NCBI RefSeq assembly: GCF_027887165.1
Contig: NC_077228.1
Coordinates: 209,653,595-209,717,594, forward strand
Source: Monodelphis domestica
Lineage: Eukaryota > Chordata > Mammalia > Didelphimorphia > Didelphidae
Direction: 5' to 3'
DNA: 64,000 nucleotides
The notes under the pieces were generated by a model that made no database searches, was not told the DNA's origin, and saw nothing but the letters and a program-made list of their open reading frames with translations. Made by a program: the position numbers and the translations under genes. Every line of letters begins with the position of its first letter. The first letter of the stretch is position 1. Below, piece by piece: positions 53,501 to 63,399 of this stretch.

Positions 53501-56500
53501 TCAGAGAGGTGAAACCAAGGTACCTCCCAAACCAGGCTGACTATCCCCCACCCAGCCAGCTACCTTTCCCAGATCCCAGGCTGACCATCCTCAGTTACTA
53601 GGCAACAGAGTTGGCAGCTGTCCCTCTCTGGGGATGAAGGGTTATTAGTGGGTGAGGGAGATGACAGAGGTGACTAGATAAATGTTGATGAGCTCTTGCT
53701 CTGGGCACCAAGAGCATTCTGTTCCCTCTGCCTCCTGGGACTCCTCCCATCTAGCCCTGTAGGCTACTGAGTCAGGCAGTGGAAAAATCAATTCCTTCTC
53801 TGTATCCATCCATCCAAGGTCTAGTTTTGTGCATACAACATGATGCTCTCTTCCAGTCCTGCAGCTCTTCAGTCCCACTCTTCTCGCACCCACCAAATCC
53901 CTTCTTTCATTCTCCATTGCCTCCATCCCTTGCCAAGGTGGGGTCAGGGGAAGAGCACTCAGGGGTGATGCTTAAAGAACGCATGCTAGAAGGAAGCCCA
54001 GATAGGGTGAGTGGAGCACCTGCCTATCCCAGTGGGTTAGGGAGAGGCTTGGGGTGGGAAGTGGGGGGAGGGAAATATTTCTCTTTCAAGCAAAATTCCA
54101 GGTTGTTAGTCTACAGACAAAAAGAGAAGAGCTGGGGGCAGAAGGCAGACATGAGCATGCTGATGGTTTCAGGGCATGAGAGTGTGAAACAAGTCAAGTT
54201 AACAAGCACTTAATTAGGTGCCTACTGTGTGTCAGACACCTTGATAAAAGTTAGAGATAAAAGAAAAGCACAAGACAAGAGTTCCTGCTCTAACAGAGCT
54301 TACAATGTAATGGGAGGGCAGCATGCAAATAACTTTGGACAAACAAGCTATAGCTAGGATAAACTGGAGATAATCAGCAGAGAGAAGGCACTAGCATTAA
54401 GAGGGGTGGGAAAGGGAATGAAAGAATACCTTTTACAGAAGGCAAGATTTTAGCTGATGGGAACCAGAGTAGGCAGGAGACAAAGATAAGGAGGGAGAGC
54501 ATTCCAGGCATGGGTGACAGCCATTGAAAAGACATGGAGGTGAAAGGTAGAGTGTCTTGTGTGAGGAACAGCAAGGAAGCTAGTTTCACTGCATCCACAG
54601 AGGAAAGGAAGGTGTACAAGAATGGAAAGGTAAGAAAGGGCCAGGTTATGAAGACCTTTAAAAGCCAAATAGAGGATTTATATTTAATCTTGGAGACAAC
54701 AGTGAACTATTGCTTTATTGAGATGGTGGAAGCACATATGGTGTGTGCCATGGCCAGATCTATCCTTTAGGGCAGAGTGATTTGAGAGGCAAAGCACCCA
54801 ATTTTCAGGTCTATTCCATGTCAAAATTGCCTATCCTTGTCCTCCCTTCCTAGACACCAATTACTAACCCATATCAGGTAATCCTCTAGGGGCATTTTGA
54901 CCTTGAATGTACCTGTTCAGGTTACATGATTCTGTGAGCATTCTGGAGTAATTTCCCTTTGGTTTTCTTATCTTTAAAAGGAGGGAATTGGACAAAGGTC
55001 TCTGTGCCTCAGTTTATTTTTCTGTAATAGGGCAAAACTAAATGAGTTCTAAGGCCCCTCAAACTCTGACACACACTGTGATTCTCTGAAATGCCAGGGT
55101 TACTATTACCAGGATTCTTATTCATTACACCAGTGCCTCGTGATACAGGGCATGCAAAAGGTGTCACTTTCTATAAAGCAAGATTTAGCACAAAGCAGAT
55201 CTGTCTTGGATAGATTCAATGGGGTTCAGTTATTGAAGTCCCAAAGGGAAAGTACTTCATGCAATGACCTAGTACCTTAATATTCTATTCTTTCCCCAGG
55301 AGGGAAGGGAAGTCCCATATTCTTCCCTAGCGTTTCTTTCATTTTGCATGCCATGTTCTCTCATCTTTAGGTATGTTCCTGCTTTGTTCATTTATTCATT
55401 CATTCATTAATCAGTCACTTTTTAAATACCTACTCTGTTCAGAATACTGGGCAAAGTGGGGAGATATAAAAATAAATAAGTTTAGTTCCTTCCTCAAAGC
55501 CAAAACTATAAAAGCATATATGAGGCTTTACCACAGAGTATTACCATCCAAGGGGGTATACTCCCTTCCTAGATGGTATCTTTCCTTAATGTAGTAACTT
55601 TCATCCCTGTAAGGCTACATCTCAGCTTTCATGCTCTGCCAACTCTCACCACCAAGTAGTAATCCACTATCCCCAATGGCCCACAAACATGGTGCCCCTC
55701 TCCTGGGATCTACTTTCCCTCCTAACCTTCCATGGAATTGAGGATCAGAATCTCTAGAACACAGGCTGCCCTTCTCCTGGCATGTCATATCTATAGACAC
55801 ATTTTACTATGTATCACTCTCCCTCTCCAACTATTGTTTGTCCCTAATTGCAGCTTTAGTTGCCTTCATGCAGCTTTCTTGATTTGAGAGCCAGGGCAAT
55901 CCCCTGATCCTGAATATCTTATTCCACTTCTCTCCATCAGGTTCCTATTGGTTAATTTTGTCTCTTCTAACCTATGGGCTGTGACCAGGGATGGGAGGAA
56001 GAGGAAGAGAAATGAGGCTCAGATTTTATGTGTGCTCCTATACGCACATAAAGTACCCAAGCCCACGCATATGTAGGATGCTGACTTTACCAGACTGGTT
56101 TACATGGGATAAGTGAGGTGTGACTTGCTTTACAAAGCAGAAGTGTTTATGAAAAGTTGGGTGAAAATTGAATTTCTATCAATCACACACTCTTTAAAAT
56201 GCTCTATTCAAAAGAATCCTCTGGCGAATCTTGCAAAGTCAAGTGAGTTTATAAGTGTGAGTGTTCATCAACATTTATTTGGTGAAGTTCGGAATTTAAA
56301 AGGTCAGTTTTTCTTAAGGAAGAACTCAACTAAATTCTGTTTCTGCTCATCTGGGTAGAAGATTGAGTGTAGTGAAAGGGCCACCCTCAGACTAATGCCT
56401 CACAGACCCCATTCCCACATACTTACCCCTCCCTGACTTATCCCTTCATACCTCACAGACACCATCCCTTTGCATTCACTACTCACTAATATTCACTCCT

Positions 56501-59500
56501 TTTTAGTATCCATCCTCTGATGACATTCCTTCATTCATTTCTTATAGACCCCATAAAGTGAATAGTATACTGAATCTGCAGTTAGGAAGACTGAAGTTTA
56601 AATCTGGGCTTGGACACTACCTAGGTGTCACTGGGCAAATCACTTCAATGCTGCTTGCCTCAGTTTCCTCATCTACAAAATGGGGATAATAATAGCACGT
56701 ACCATCCAGAATTGTTGCAAAGAGAAAAAGAAATGTTTGTAAAGCACTTTGCAAAATTTAAAGCACCATATAAATGCCATTATTATCATTGTTCCTTCCC
56801 CACAAACTCTATCCTTCTCATTCATTCCTTACTAATATTCATTCCTCTTACACTCCATCTTCTCACAGATTTTATCCTCTCACACTTACCTATCCCAGAC
56901 GTCTTCTTTTCACATACTCCTTCTCCTCATGCTCACTCTTCTTCGTAGGCTCCCTCTCGGCCACAGAGACAATTCACTGTACTTACTCCAATCCAAATCC
57001 TATTCCTTTGTTCGTCAAACATAGGTCTTGTCCCTGGGAGCAGATGTGCTTCCTGAGTACAAGTTGCAGGCTCCCCGAATTCATGGATGGACCATCTTGC
57101 ATTACAGTCCCTTCAAGGCTGTGTGGGACTGGCTGATCCTGCTTCTGGTCATCTACACAGCCGTCTTCACTCCCTACTCAGCTGCCTTTCTACTCAATAA
57201 CCAAGAAGAGTCCAGGCACTGGAACTGTGGCTACACCTGTAACCCACTCACTGTGGTGGAGCTCATTGTGGATATCATGTTCATTGTGGACATTGTCATC
57301 AACTTCCGAACCACTTACGTCAACTCCAACGATGAAGTGGTGAGCCATCCAGGCAAGATCGCTGTACATTACTTCAAGGGTTGGTTCCTTATCGACATGG
57401 TGGCTGCAATTCCCTTTGACCTTCTCATCTTCCACACTGGTTCTGATGAGGTAAGAAATACCAGGAAAGATACTGAGTTACCAACTTATCTTGACTGTCA
57501 TGAAACCCATCTATTATGTCCCTAGGGTTCCCTCCATCATTGGCTCAGAAAATGCTTAAATTTGTAAAGGATCTTAGAGATCTTCAAATATTCCCATTTT
57601 ATTAACAGGGAAATTGAAGTCCAGAGAAATGAAGTCATAAAGCAAGTAAATGGCATAGTCTGTGCTCTAGACTCCTGATTTCTTAATTAATATTTTCTCC
57701 ACTACAATATGGTGCCTTCTTTTACACATCCTAAATATCTATTAGCTCGCTTTTTTTTTTGTCATCCACATGCTCCTTAGTATCCACATTTGGCGGGGTT
57801 CAATACCTTCTCCAAAGCTAATTAGTCATAGCTTTAGTATTCTAGACCACTGGACAAAGTGCTTTAGGGGCTTAGGCCAGGACTTTGCATTTATTCCCAT
57901 TAAATATCTTTTTATTCATAGAATTACAGATGGAGGGCAAAAAGAGCCCTCAAAGGCTACCTCGTCCAATCCCTTAATTTACCAGAATAGAAATCTGAGG
58001 TCATGGGTTGTGAAATGAATTTCAAACACATACAGTGCCACATAGCTAGTAAGTGGCAAAGGTGGGATTTGAACAAATATCCAGACTTCCAATAAAGCAC
58101 ACTTTTCACTATACTATCTCCCAACTTTTATTTGGCATATGAATCTAGCTTGTCAAAAATTCTTTTGGACCCAGACTCTGTCAAACAATCAATAAGCACC
58201 TACTATGTGCCAGGCACTGTCATCCAGATAATGTGTTAACTTTCCCTCTAAAATTTGGGTCATCCACAAACTCAGCAAATATATTCATCCAAATCATTGA
58301 TAAAAATACTGAAAAGCACATATCCAGGACAGATCCCTGAGACACTCTACTAGAAACCTCCCTCTAAGTTTATATATAGTCATTGTTAACTATTCTTTGG
58401 GTTCAACCATTCAGCCAACTTCTAAAAGAAGCCATCTATCAATCCTATCTTTCCATCTTATCCACAAACATGGCCTGAGAAATTTTTCAAATGCTTATTA
58501 ATTGTTGTCCAATTCTTCATGATCCCATTTGAGATTTTCTCTGCTGGAATCAATTGTTAGTTACTTCTCCAATTTATTTTACAGATAAGGAAACTGAGGC
58601 AAGCAGAATTAAGTGACTTGCCCAAGGTCATACAGCTAGGAAATATCTGAAGTCAGATCGGAACTCAGATCTTCCTCTCTCTAGGCCTGGTGCTGTATGC
58701 GCTGGGCAACCTAGCTACTGTAGCATCCTTGTGTACAATTTAGTGGCCCCATTTCTACTTGAGTTTGATATCACTAGCTTGTCGTTGTTACTGTTTGGTC
58801 ATTCAGTTGTTACACTATGTGACACTTCATACTCCTAAGAACTTTTCATCCATGGGGTTTTCTTGGCAAAGATACTGGAGTGGTTTGTCATTTCCTTCTT
58901 CAATGTTTGCCCATTTTACAGATGAAGAACTAAGGCAGGGGGCAGTTAGGTGGCTCAGTGGATTGAGAGCCAGGCCTAGAGACAGGCGATCCTGGGTTCA
59001 AATCTGGCCTCAGACACTTCCTATCTGGGTGACCCTGGGCAAGTCACTTAACCCCAATTGCTTAGCCTTTATCTCTCTTCTGCCTTGGAAACAATACCTA
59101 GAATTGATCCTAAGATGGAAACTAAGGGTGAAAAAAAGGAAAAGAAAACAAAAGAAAAGAAATAACCATATTCTAGCTAAAAGACTGTTAGCTCTGATGC
59201 AAATTACTTAAGTTCAAATCCTGCCTCTAATGCATACTATCTATGTGTCCTTGGGCAAATTACTTAACCTCCCAGACCTCAGTTTTCTCCTCTGTAAAAT
59301 GAGAGCTTTGGACTTACTGATCACCGAGGCTTCTTCTCACTCTAAATCTATGATCCAATGAGCTAAGCATGTTACTGTTACATGACTGACTCATCTAACT
59401 TCCCTTTCAAAAAAAGGAAATTAATGTCGACCTATATGATCAGTTTTTGATGAAACCAGCTGACTTTTAGAGAACATTGCTTCCCTTTCTAGGTAGTCTC

Positions 59501-62430
59501 AGACTCACCCCTTTAATAATAATATGTTCTAAAACAGAAATGCTTAACCTTTTTGTGTGTTCTGGGCCCCTTCAGCAGTCTAGTGAAGACTACAGACCCC
59601 TTCTAAGAATAATGTTTTTAAATGCATAAAATAAAATACAAATGATTACAAAGAATACCAGTTATATTACCAAAATATCTATAAAACAAGTTCACAGACC
59701 CAGGTTAAGAATTCTTCTTAATCCCAAGTTAACTCTGCCAGGAAGAGAAGTCTATACTCCTTGGTCTATAGTTTGCAGCACACACTCTTTTTCTTTTTTC
59801 AAAAATTGGAAAATTTGCCTTTCTTCAGCCTTATAGAGATTCTCCAACCACTCCCACCCCCAAGTCGTTTCAGAGTTCACCAATCATATCTGAGTTTTCT
59901 CCATCTTCTAGAACAGTGGTCTCCAAACTTTTTTGACTATGCAGATCTATCAGTAACAAAAACTTTGAATCTGCACCCAAAAATGGTGCTTCCCAATCAG
60001 CTCCTCATTTATTTATTTATTTTTAACTTATTTTGATTTTTAAATTTTTGTCCATGGTTACATGATTCTTGCTGTTTTCCTCCCCTCTTCCCTCCCCATC
60101 CTGGAGCTGACAAGCAATTTTGCTGTGTGTGTATATATATAAAATCACTCAGAATCTCATCTATTGCCCTATAATTGTTCTTAAAGTTTCTATCATTTAT
60201 GTTTCATCCCCCTCAACTAAAATAGAATTTCTTCAGCATCTGAAGTAGCTTAGGTGGCTCAGAAGATAGAGCTCTGGGCTTAGAATCAGGAAGACCTGAG
60301 TTCAAATCTGACCTTAGACCCTCATGAGCTGTCTAATCCTAGGCAAATCACTTAAATTTGCCTTAATCCACCAGAGAAAGAAATGGCAAACTATTCCAGG
60401 ATCCTCGCTAAGAAAACGCCAAATGGGGTCACAAAGAGCCTGACACAACTAACATCAACAAGATATAGTAGCTAGGTGGTACAGTGTATAGAGCACTGGA
60501 ATTAGGAAGATCTGAGATCAATCAGACTTCAGACACTATCCTACTGTGTGATTCTAGGCAAGGTACTTCATCTCTGCCTGCCTCAGTTTCCTTGACCATA
60601 AAATGGGAATAATTATAGCATCTATTTCCCAAGATTGTCATGGGAGTCAAATGAGATAATATCTGTAGAGCATCCAGCACAGTACCTGTCACTTGGTTCT
60701 CTTTCTTTTCCCTCTTCACTTCTGCACTTCTTTCATGTCCTTCCATGCCCCCCACACAGTGCCTGGGAAAGTACTGAGTACGTAAAATATGCTACTTGAA
60801 TACTTGCTGACTGAATTAGTGAATAGCAGCGAATGAATAAATGAATCCACAAATGAATTAATGAATGAATGACTACTTATCAAATAAAGTTTGAACTCTT
60901 TTCCCTATCATTCAGGTGTTGCATATTCTGGCTCCATTTTGCTAGTTTGGCCTTATCTTCCATTACTCCCCTTCATAGAACCTCCATTCTAGCCATTCTG
61001 AAATACTCTCCACCCTTCAGTCTCATCCTACTTTCTCCAACCTCTATCTTTTCTTTAAGAAGGTCTCTATGTTTGGGGGCAACTAGATGACTCAGTGGAC
61101 TTAGAGCCAGGCCCAGGGATAGGAGGTCCTAGGTTCAAATGTGACCTCAGATACTTCCTAGCAGTGTGACCCTGGGCGGGTCACTTGACCTCCATTGTTT
61201 AGCCCTTATAGCTCTCCTGACTTAGAACCAATACACAGTATTGATTCTAAGATGGAAAGTAAGGGTTTAAAAAAAAAAAGCTCTCTATGTTTAGAATGGG
61301 GCAGCTAAGTGTCTCCATGAATAGAGTGCCAGGCCTGGGAACTCAGGAAGACTCATCTTCCTGAGTTCAAATCCAGTCTCAGACACTTATTAGCTGTGTG
61401 ATGTCGGGCAAGTCATTTAACCCCATTTGCCTCAGTTTGCCTCAGTTTCCTCATCTGTAAAATGATCTGGGGAAGAATATTGCAGACCACGCCAGTATCT
61501 CCCCTCAAAAAAATCCAAATGGAGTCACAAGGAATCAGGCACAACTTAAATAAGTAAACAACAACAACATGTTTAGAATAATCTCTACTGAACTCCATCT
61601 CTCTTCCTGACTCATCCATCTGTCACCTCCTTCTCCAGCCCTTCTATGATTCCCCAACCCAGGTGAAGGTAATCTCTCCCTCTGCCTCCTCAAATTTCTC
61701 TTGGCCCTTTGCCTCACTTTCCTTGTATCCCTATCAAGTTCTACCCATTATCCTACTGAATTGGTGTAGATGTGTTATTATCTCTATTAGATCATAGGTC
61801 ACTTGAGCACAAGGACTGTGTCAGTTTTCATCTTTGTATCCCCAGTGGTGCTTTGCAAATGGCAGGTGTTGGAACAATGTACTGTTGAAATTAAATGAAT
61901 GAATGGAGGGAGGGAGTGGATGGATAAATGACTGTATTGTTGCCCTAAGACCTGGGCTGCTTGCCCAATGCCTTTAGCATCCCTGCCTTCAGCAAGGCCC
62001 TTTATCCTTTTACCCTTTCCTTTATCCCAGACCACCACACTGATTGGGCTTCTAAAGACAGCAAGGCTGCTACGATTGGTTCGAGTGGCCCGGAAGCTAG
62101 ACCGCTACTCAGAATATGGCGCCGCTGTACTCTTCCTCCTCATGTGTACCTTCGCCCTCATCGCCCACTGGCTGGCCTGCATCTGGTACGCTATCGGCAA
62201 TGTGGAGCGCCCCTACCTGGAACATAAGATCGGATGGCTAGACAACCTGGGTGACCAGATTGGCAAGCGCTACAATGACAGTGACATGGGTTCAGGTCCC
62301 TCCATCAAAGATAAATATGTCACCGCTCTCTACTTCACCTTCAGCAGCCTCACCAGTGTAGGTTTTGGCAACGTATCCCCCAACACCAATCCTGAGAAGA
62401 TCTTCTCCATCTGTGTCATGCTCATTGGCT
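38441..62430 (+). CDS. KCNH6: KCNH6 (ERG2/Kv11.2) potassium channel, first six coding exons; gene continues beyond the window
   Basis: Exons 38441-38516, 39246-39476, 50133-50294, 50583-50782, 57025-57450 and 62031-62430 join in phase to 1495 nt (498 codons plus one base), about half of the ~990-residue family length. Order: N-terminal cap and PAS/eag domain (1-135), linker (about 150-223), S1 (256-280), S2 (298-318), S3 (340-360), S4 with Lys/Arg every third residue (372-390), S5 (396-416), pore helix with SVGFGN (474-479), start of S6. The product is a tetrameric voltage-gated K+ channel of the plasma membrane giving erg-type current. Identity rests on near-complete match to KCNH6-specific stretches and on synteny with ACE/ACE3. 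All junctions are GT-AG; no break is seen. The cyclic-nucleotide-binding-like domain lies outside the window. Confidence 0.95.
39246..39476 (+). CDS. KCNH6: KCNH6 exon 2: PAS domain
   Basis: Residues 26-102. [36 protein letters not shown] and LYYRKDG are the eag/PAS domain that binds the channel's cytoplasmic ring and slows deactivation in ERG channels. Confidence 0.95.
39725..39895 (+). repeat. MIR/THER-type SINE
   Basis: 'gctggattctagttgcaac', 'gggcctcagtttcttcctc', 'gacctcttctagctctt'. First repeat in KCNH6 intron 2. Confidence 0.7.
39910..40117 (+). repeat. MAR1-type SINE
   Basis: 'gatagcttagtgcataagg' head, 'gtgtgaccctgggcaagtc', 'gattctaagatggaaggtaag' tail. Confidence 0.85.
40664..40861. 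mobile_element. Short hAT-type MITE with perfect 8-bp target duplication
   Basis: Ends cagtcatggctagtctttt and atcggtttacctccatga; flanking octamer gactagag at 40656-40663 and 40862-40869. The interior is a fragment of the GA-rich unit. Inserted in a MIR/THER SINE (40505-40915). Confidence 0.85.
41348..41647 (-). mobile_element. Solo LTR of an endogenous retrovirus, reverse
   Basis: 300 bp bounded by TG...CA-type ends. On the minus strand it starts TGTAAAAATGG, includes an AATAAA signal and ends in TTGTAACA. It interrupts a MIR-type SINE. No retroviral coding sequence nearby. Confidence 0.7.
42300..43795. other. KCNH6 intron 2, no gene or named repeat seen
   Basis: Single-copy-looking sequence with no spliceable exon of KCNH6 or other family. 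Open frames are short and lack similarity to anything I know. Confidence 0.5.
43805..43990 (+). repeat. MIR/THER-type SINE
   Basis: 'accaaacttagagtcaggg' head, 'cttatttacaaaatgagatc', 'cttccagacctaagattc'. Confidence 0.65.
44015..44205 (+). repeat. MAR1-type SINE
   Basis: 'ggtagttaagtggctcagtg' to 'ctaaaagaaaggtaaggg'. Confidence 0.85.
45035..45220 (+). repeat. MAR1-type SINE
   Basis: 'aggcagctaggtgactcagt' to 'aaacagaagagaggggc'. Confidence 0.85.
45600..45885 (+). repeat. MIR-type SINEs, one nested in another
   Basis: Forward head at 45610-45670, a reverse core at 45675-45800 ('ttttacagatgaacaaactc'), then forward core 'ttgtaaaatgggtgatgggg'. Confidence 0.5.
46160..46262. repeat. L2-like fragment
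   Basis: 'acagtccctgccttcaagga' and 'gggagacagcatggaaat'. Confidence 0.5.
46300..47380. other. KCNH6 intron 2, nothing recognised
   Basis: No exon, RNA gene or clear repeat identified; a T-run at 46391-46400 only. Confidence 0.4.
47385..47600 (-). repeat. MIR/CORE-type SINE, reverse
   Basis: 'ctaagcattttacaagtatt', 'cccatgaggtaggtgctgtt', 'gacttgcccagggtcacacag'. Confidence 0.75.
47640..47945. repeat. L2-like fragment
   Basis: 'caaggagcttatattcca' and 'gtgcattccaggcataggag' parallel the longer copy at 54195-54780. Confidence 0.5.
48005..48170 (-). repeat. RTE/BovB-tailed SINE, reverse
   Basis: 'attgctcagtagtgtcatga', 'tttacagataagaaaactgag', 'gtgccacttagctgcc'. Confidence 0.75.
48306..48818. 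mobile_element. hAT-type MITE with perfect 8-bp target duplication and internal tandem units
   Basis: Ends cagtgatggcaaacctttt and ataggttcatcatcactg; octamer aggtaggg at 48298-48305 and 48819-48826. Two tandem ~160-bp units each contain an attgg(ct)-type CCAAT box, a gggcagagga-like run and 'aatgtcctca...ggagaggggg'. Confidence 0.88.
48970..49130 (+). repeat. MIR/THER-type SINE
   Basis: 'gtgtcagaggacaagggtttgag', 'ctctgtatctcaatttcttt', 'gcttctttcagctctcaat'. Confidence 0.6.
49360..50100. other. End of KCNH6 intron 2, nothing recognised
   Basis: GC-richer non-repetitive sequence just 5' of exon 3. No exon with flanking splice sites is supported. Confidence 0.4.
50133..50294 (+). CDS. KCNH6: KCNH6 exon 3: end of PAS domain
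   Basis: [19 protein letters not shown] and [11 protein letters not shown] close the PAS fold. The last residues (SQGFLSSG) enter the variable linker. Intron 2 before it is 10.7 kb. Confidence 0.95.
50583..50782 (+). CDS. KCNH6: KCNH6 exon 4: linker to S1
   Basis: The first ~17 codons ([14 protein letters not shown]) differ from the Gly/Pro-rich human linker; from [15 protein letters not shown] to [12 protein letters not shown] conservation is nearly complete. 200 nt, ends in phase 0. Confidence 0.94.
50790..51890. other. Start of KCNH6 intron 4, nothing recognised
   Basis: No repeat or exon seen. A near-duplicate phrase, 'ggttatctgggagccgtg' at 50957 and 'ggtaatctgggagccatg' at 51139, hints at an old local duplication. 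Confidence 0.4.
51925..52165 (-). repeat. MIR/CORE-type SINE, reverse
   Basis: 'cctaggaggtaggtactaat', 'ccattttacagatgagtaaac', 'cttcctgattccaggccctg'. Confidence 0.75.
52520..52725 (+). repeat. MAR1-type SINE
   Basis: 'gggtagctagatggctcagt' to 'ctaagacagagggtaagg'. A small CCACCC expansion lies at 52630-52648. Confidence 0.87.
53025..53155. repeat. Copy of the 'gttcttaacct' repeat, partial
   Basis: 'attcttaaactttattgtgtg' and 'ggaccccttctcagaataaag' match 59535-59725. Confidence 0.5.
53160..54190. other. KCNH6 intron 4, nothing recognised
   Basis: Open frames here are not bounded by splice sites in a KCNH6 phase and resemble no family; no repeat named. Confidence 0.4.
54195..54780 (+). 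repeat. L2-like element, longest copy in the window
   Basis: Runs from 'caagcacttaattaggtgcc' via 'taacagagcttacaatgtaat', 'gcactagcattaagagggg' and 'gcattccaggcatgggtgac' to 'ggccaggttatgaagacctt'. Parts recur at 20013, 30005, 46160, 47640 and 49150. Assignment to L2 is from memory of the motif. Confidence 0.5.
54800..56550. other. KCNH6 intron 4, nothing recognised
   Basis: Only a short cattcattcattcatt run (55391-55408) and low-information pyrimidine blocks stand out. Confidence 0.4.
56560..56790 (+). repeat. MIR/CORE-type SINE, well preserved
   Basis: 'gcctcagtttcctcatctac', 'aaaatggggataataatagc', 'gtaaagcactttgcaaaatt'. Confidence 0.82.
57025..57450 (+). CDS. KCNH6: KCNH6 exon 5: S1-S3
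   Basis: 142 codons. [20 protein letters not shown] is S1, [18 protein letters not shown] is S2 with the acidic charge-transfer residues, and [17 protein letters not shown] is S3. Confidence 0.96.
57451..58495. other. Start of KCNH6 intron 5, diverged repeats only
   Basis: MIR-like remnants at 57560-57710 and 57915-58130 ('cacatagctagtaagtggcaaa') and an L2-like phrase at 58195-58220. No exon seen. Confidence 0.4.
58500..58715 (-). repeat. RTE/BovB-tailed SINE, reverse
   Basis: 'attgttgtccaattcttcatga', 'acagataaggaaactgagg', 'gctgggcaacctagc'. Confidence 0.78.
58785..58937 (-). repeat. RTE/BovB-tailed SINE, reverse, head missing
   Basis: 'gttactgtttggtcattcag' to 'ccattttacagatgaagaac', cut where the next SINE begins. 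Confidence 0.75.
58938..59145 (+). repeat. MAR1-type SINE
   Basis: 'ggggcagttaggtggctcag' to 'ctaagatggaaactaaggg' plus A-rich tail. Confidence 0.9.
59175..59358 (+). repeat. MIR/THER-type SINE
   Basis: 'gtccttgggcaaattactta', 'agttttctcctctgtaaaat', 'cttctcactctaaatctatga'. Confidence 0.7.
59535..59725. repeat. Most complete copy of the 'gcttaacct' repeat
   Basis: Starts 'atgcttaacctttttgtgtg' and ends 'cagacccaggttaagaattc', i.e. short inverted ends; interior 'aatgcataaaataaaatac'. Probably a non-autonomous DNA transposon. Confidence 0.5.
60015..60220. repeat. T-rich/CCCTCC dispersed repeat, unassigned
   Basis: 'ttgtccatggttacatgatt', 'cctggagctgacaagcaatt' and a (TG/TA)n; same family as 2030-2215 and 5110-5290. 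Confidence 0.4.
60243..60462 (+). repeat. RTE/BovB-tailed SINE
   Basis: 'gcttaggtggctcagaagat' head, 'aaatggcaaactattccagg', 'gagcctgacacaactaac' tail. Confidence 0.85.
60468..60800 (+). repeat. MIR/CORE-type SINE
   Basis: 'gtagctaggtggtacagtgt' head, 'gtttccttgaccataaaatgg', 'gatgagataat'-like core. A (AATG)n run follows at 60830-60870. Confidence 0.78.
61075..61281 (+). repeat. MAR1-type SINE with 11-bp target duplication
   Basis: Flanked by tctctatgttt at 61064-61074 and 61282-61292. Confidence 0.92.
61298..61568 (+). repeat. RTE/BovB-tailed SINE with 11-bp target duplication
   Basis: Flanked by atgtttagaat at 61287-61297 and 61569-61579; a doubled 'tttgcctcag' lies inside. It abuts the previous SINE. 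Confidence 0.92.
62031..62430 (+). CDS. KCNH6: KCNH6 exon 6: S4, S5, turret, pore
   Basis: [19 protein letters not shown] is the S4 voltage sensor. [20 protein letters not shown] is S5. The turret holds the [11 protein letters not shown] stretch. SVGFGN at 62355-62372 is the ERG selectivity filter. The exon stops one base into the Ser codon after CVMLIG of S6. Confidence 0.96.
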
Positions 62431-62789
62431 GTGAGTGAGGGTTCCCAGTGGGGCAAGGACTTCTTCCCTCCCGTTCCACCCTCTCCTCTGCTCATCGTCT
62501 ACCCCCTCAAGACCTTGGGAATGGCCACTTGTAGTGACTATGTCTATAGTATGGCAGGGTCCTTATGTTTGTTTCTGAGATGGTATTCTTACTGGCATCT
62601 CACGAAAAGTAATTCCATTCTTACCATTCATTATGGCAAGTTCTATTCTTATGGGTTATTTTTGTTTAAATTGACAGTCCTGGCTATTCTGGGGGATCTT
62701 TTTTTCCCAACCAAGGTAAACTGAAAATAGAAAAATGTTTCCCCAGCATAGAGCAGTGCCATGGTAGAGGTTAAAAATGGACAGGAGGG

Positions 62790-62955
62790 GAAAACTAAAT
62801 GGCACAGTGAACAGAGTAGGCAGGACCTGGGTTCAAATTTGGTCTCAGACACTTCCTAGCTGCGGGATCCTGGGCAAGTCACTTAACTCCAATTGCCTAG
62901 CACTTGCCCTTCTGTCTTAGAATTGTTACTAAATCAGAAGGTAAGAGTTACTTAA
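62790..62955 (+). repeat. MAR1-type SINE
   Basis: 'aactaaatggcacagtgaac' to 'aaatcagaaggtaagag', in KCNH6 intron 6. Confidence 0.8.
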
Positions 62956-63194
62956 AAAGAAAAAAGAAGGGATAGGAGGCCTCCAAATGGGCTGTGGAAT
63001 ATTACCAAATACAATTCATGGTGTGCTATCATCTGGGATAGAAATGTAAAGTTTGGGGAGAATTGAAGTATATATATATTTTTATTCTATCGATTTATAA
63101 TATATTATATATGTATTTATAAATATATTGGTCTAGACCTATGATATGATACAAGTGGAAATTTTATTTCTTATTTATTTATTTATTTATAAAG

Positions 63195-63345
63195 CCCTTA
63201 CCTTCCATCTTGGAATCAATACTGTGCATTGGATCCAAAGCAGAAGAGTGGTAAGGGCGAGGCAATGGGGGTCAAGTGAATTGCCCAGGGTCACACAGTT
63301 GGGAAGTGTCTGAGGCCAGATTTGAACCTAAGCCATCCCAACTCC
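63195..63345 (-). repeat. MAR1-type SINE, reverse
   Basis: 'cccttaccttccatcttgg', 'gcccagggtcacacagttgg', truncated before the head. A (TTTA)n run precedes it. Confidence 0.82.
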
Positions 63346-63399
63346 AGGTCTGGAGCTCCTACACCACACTACAGTCCCAGCAACTCAACATCTTAGAGA

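Noticed and set aside
53779-54213. 144-codon open frame on the + strand
   Set aside because: No splice phase with KCNH6, no family resemblance, low-complexity Ser/Pro start.
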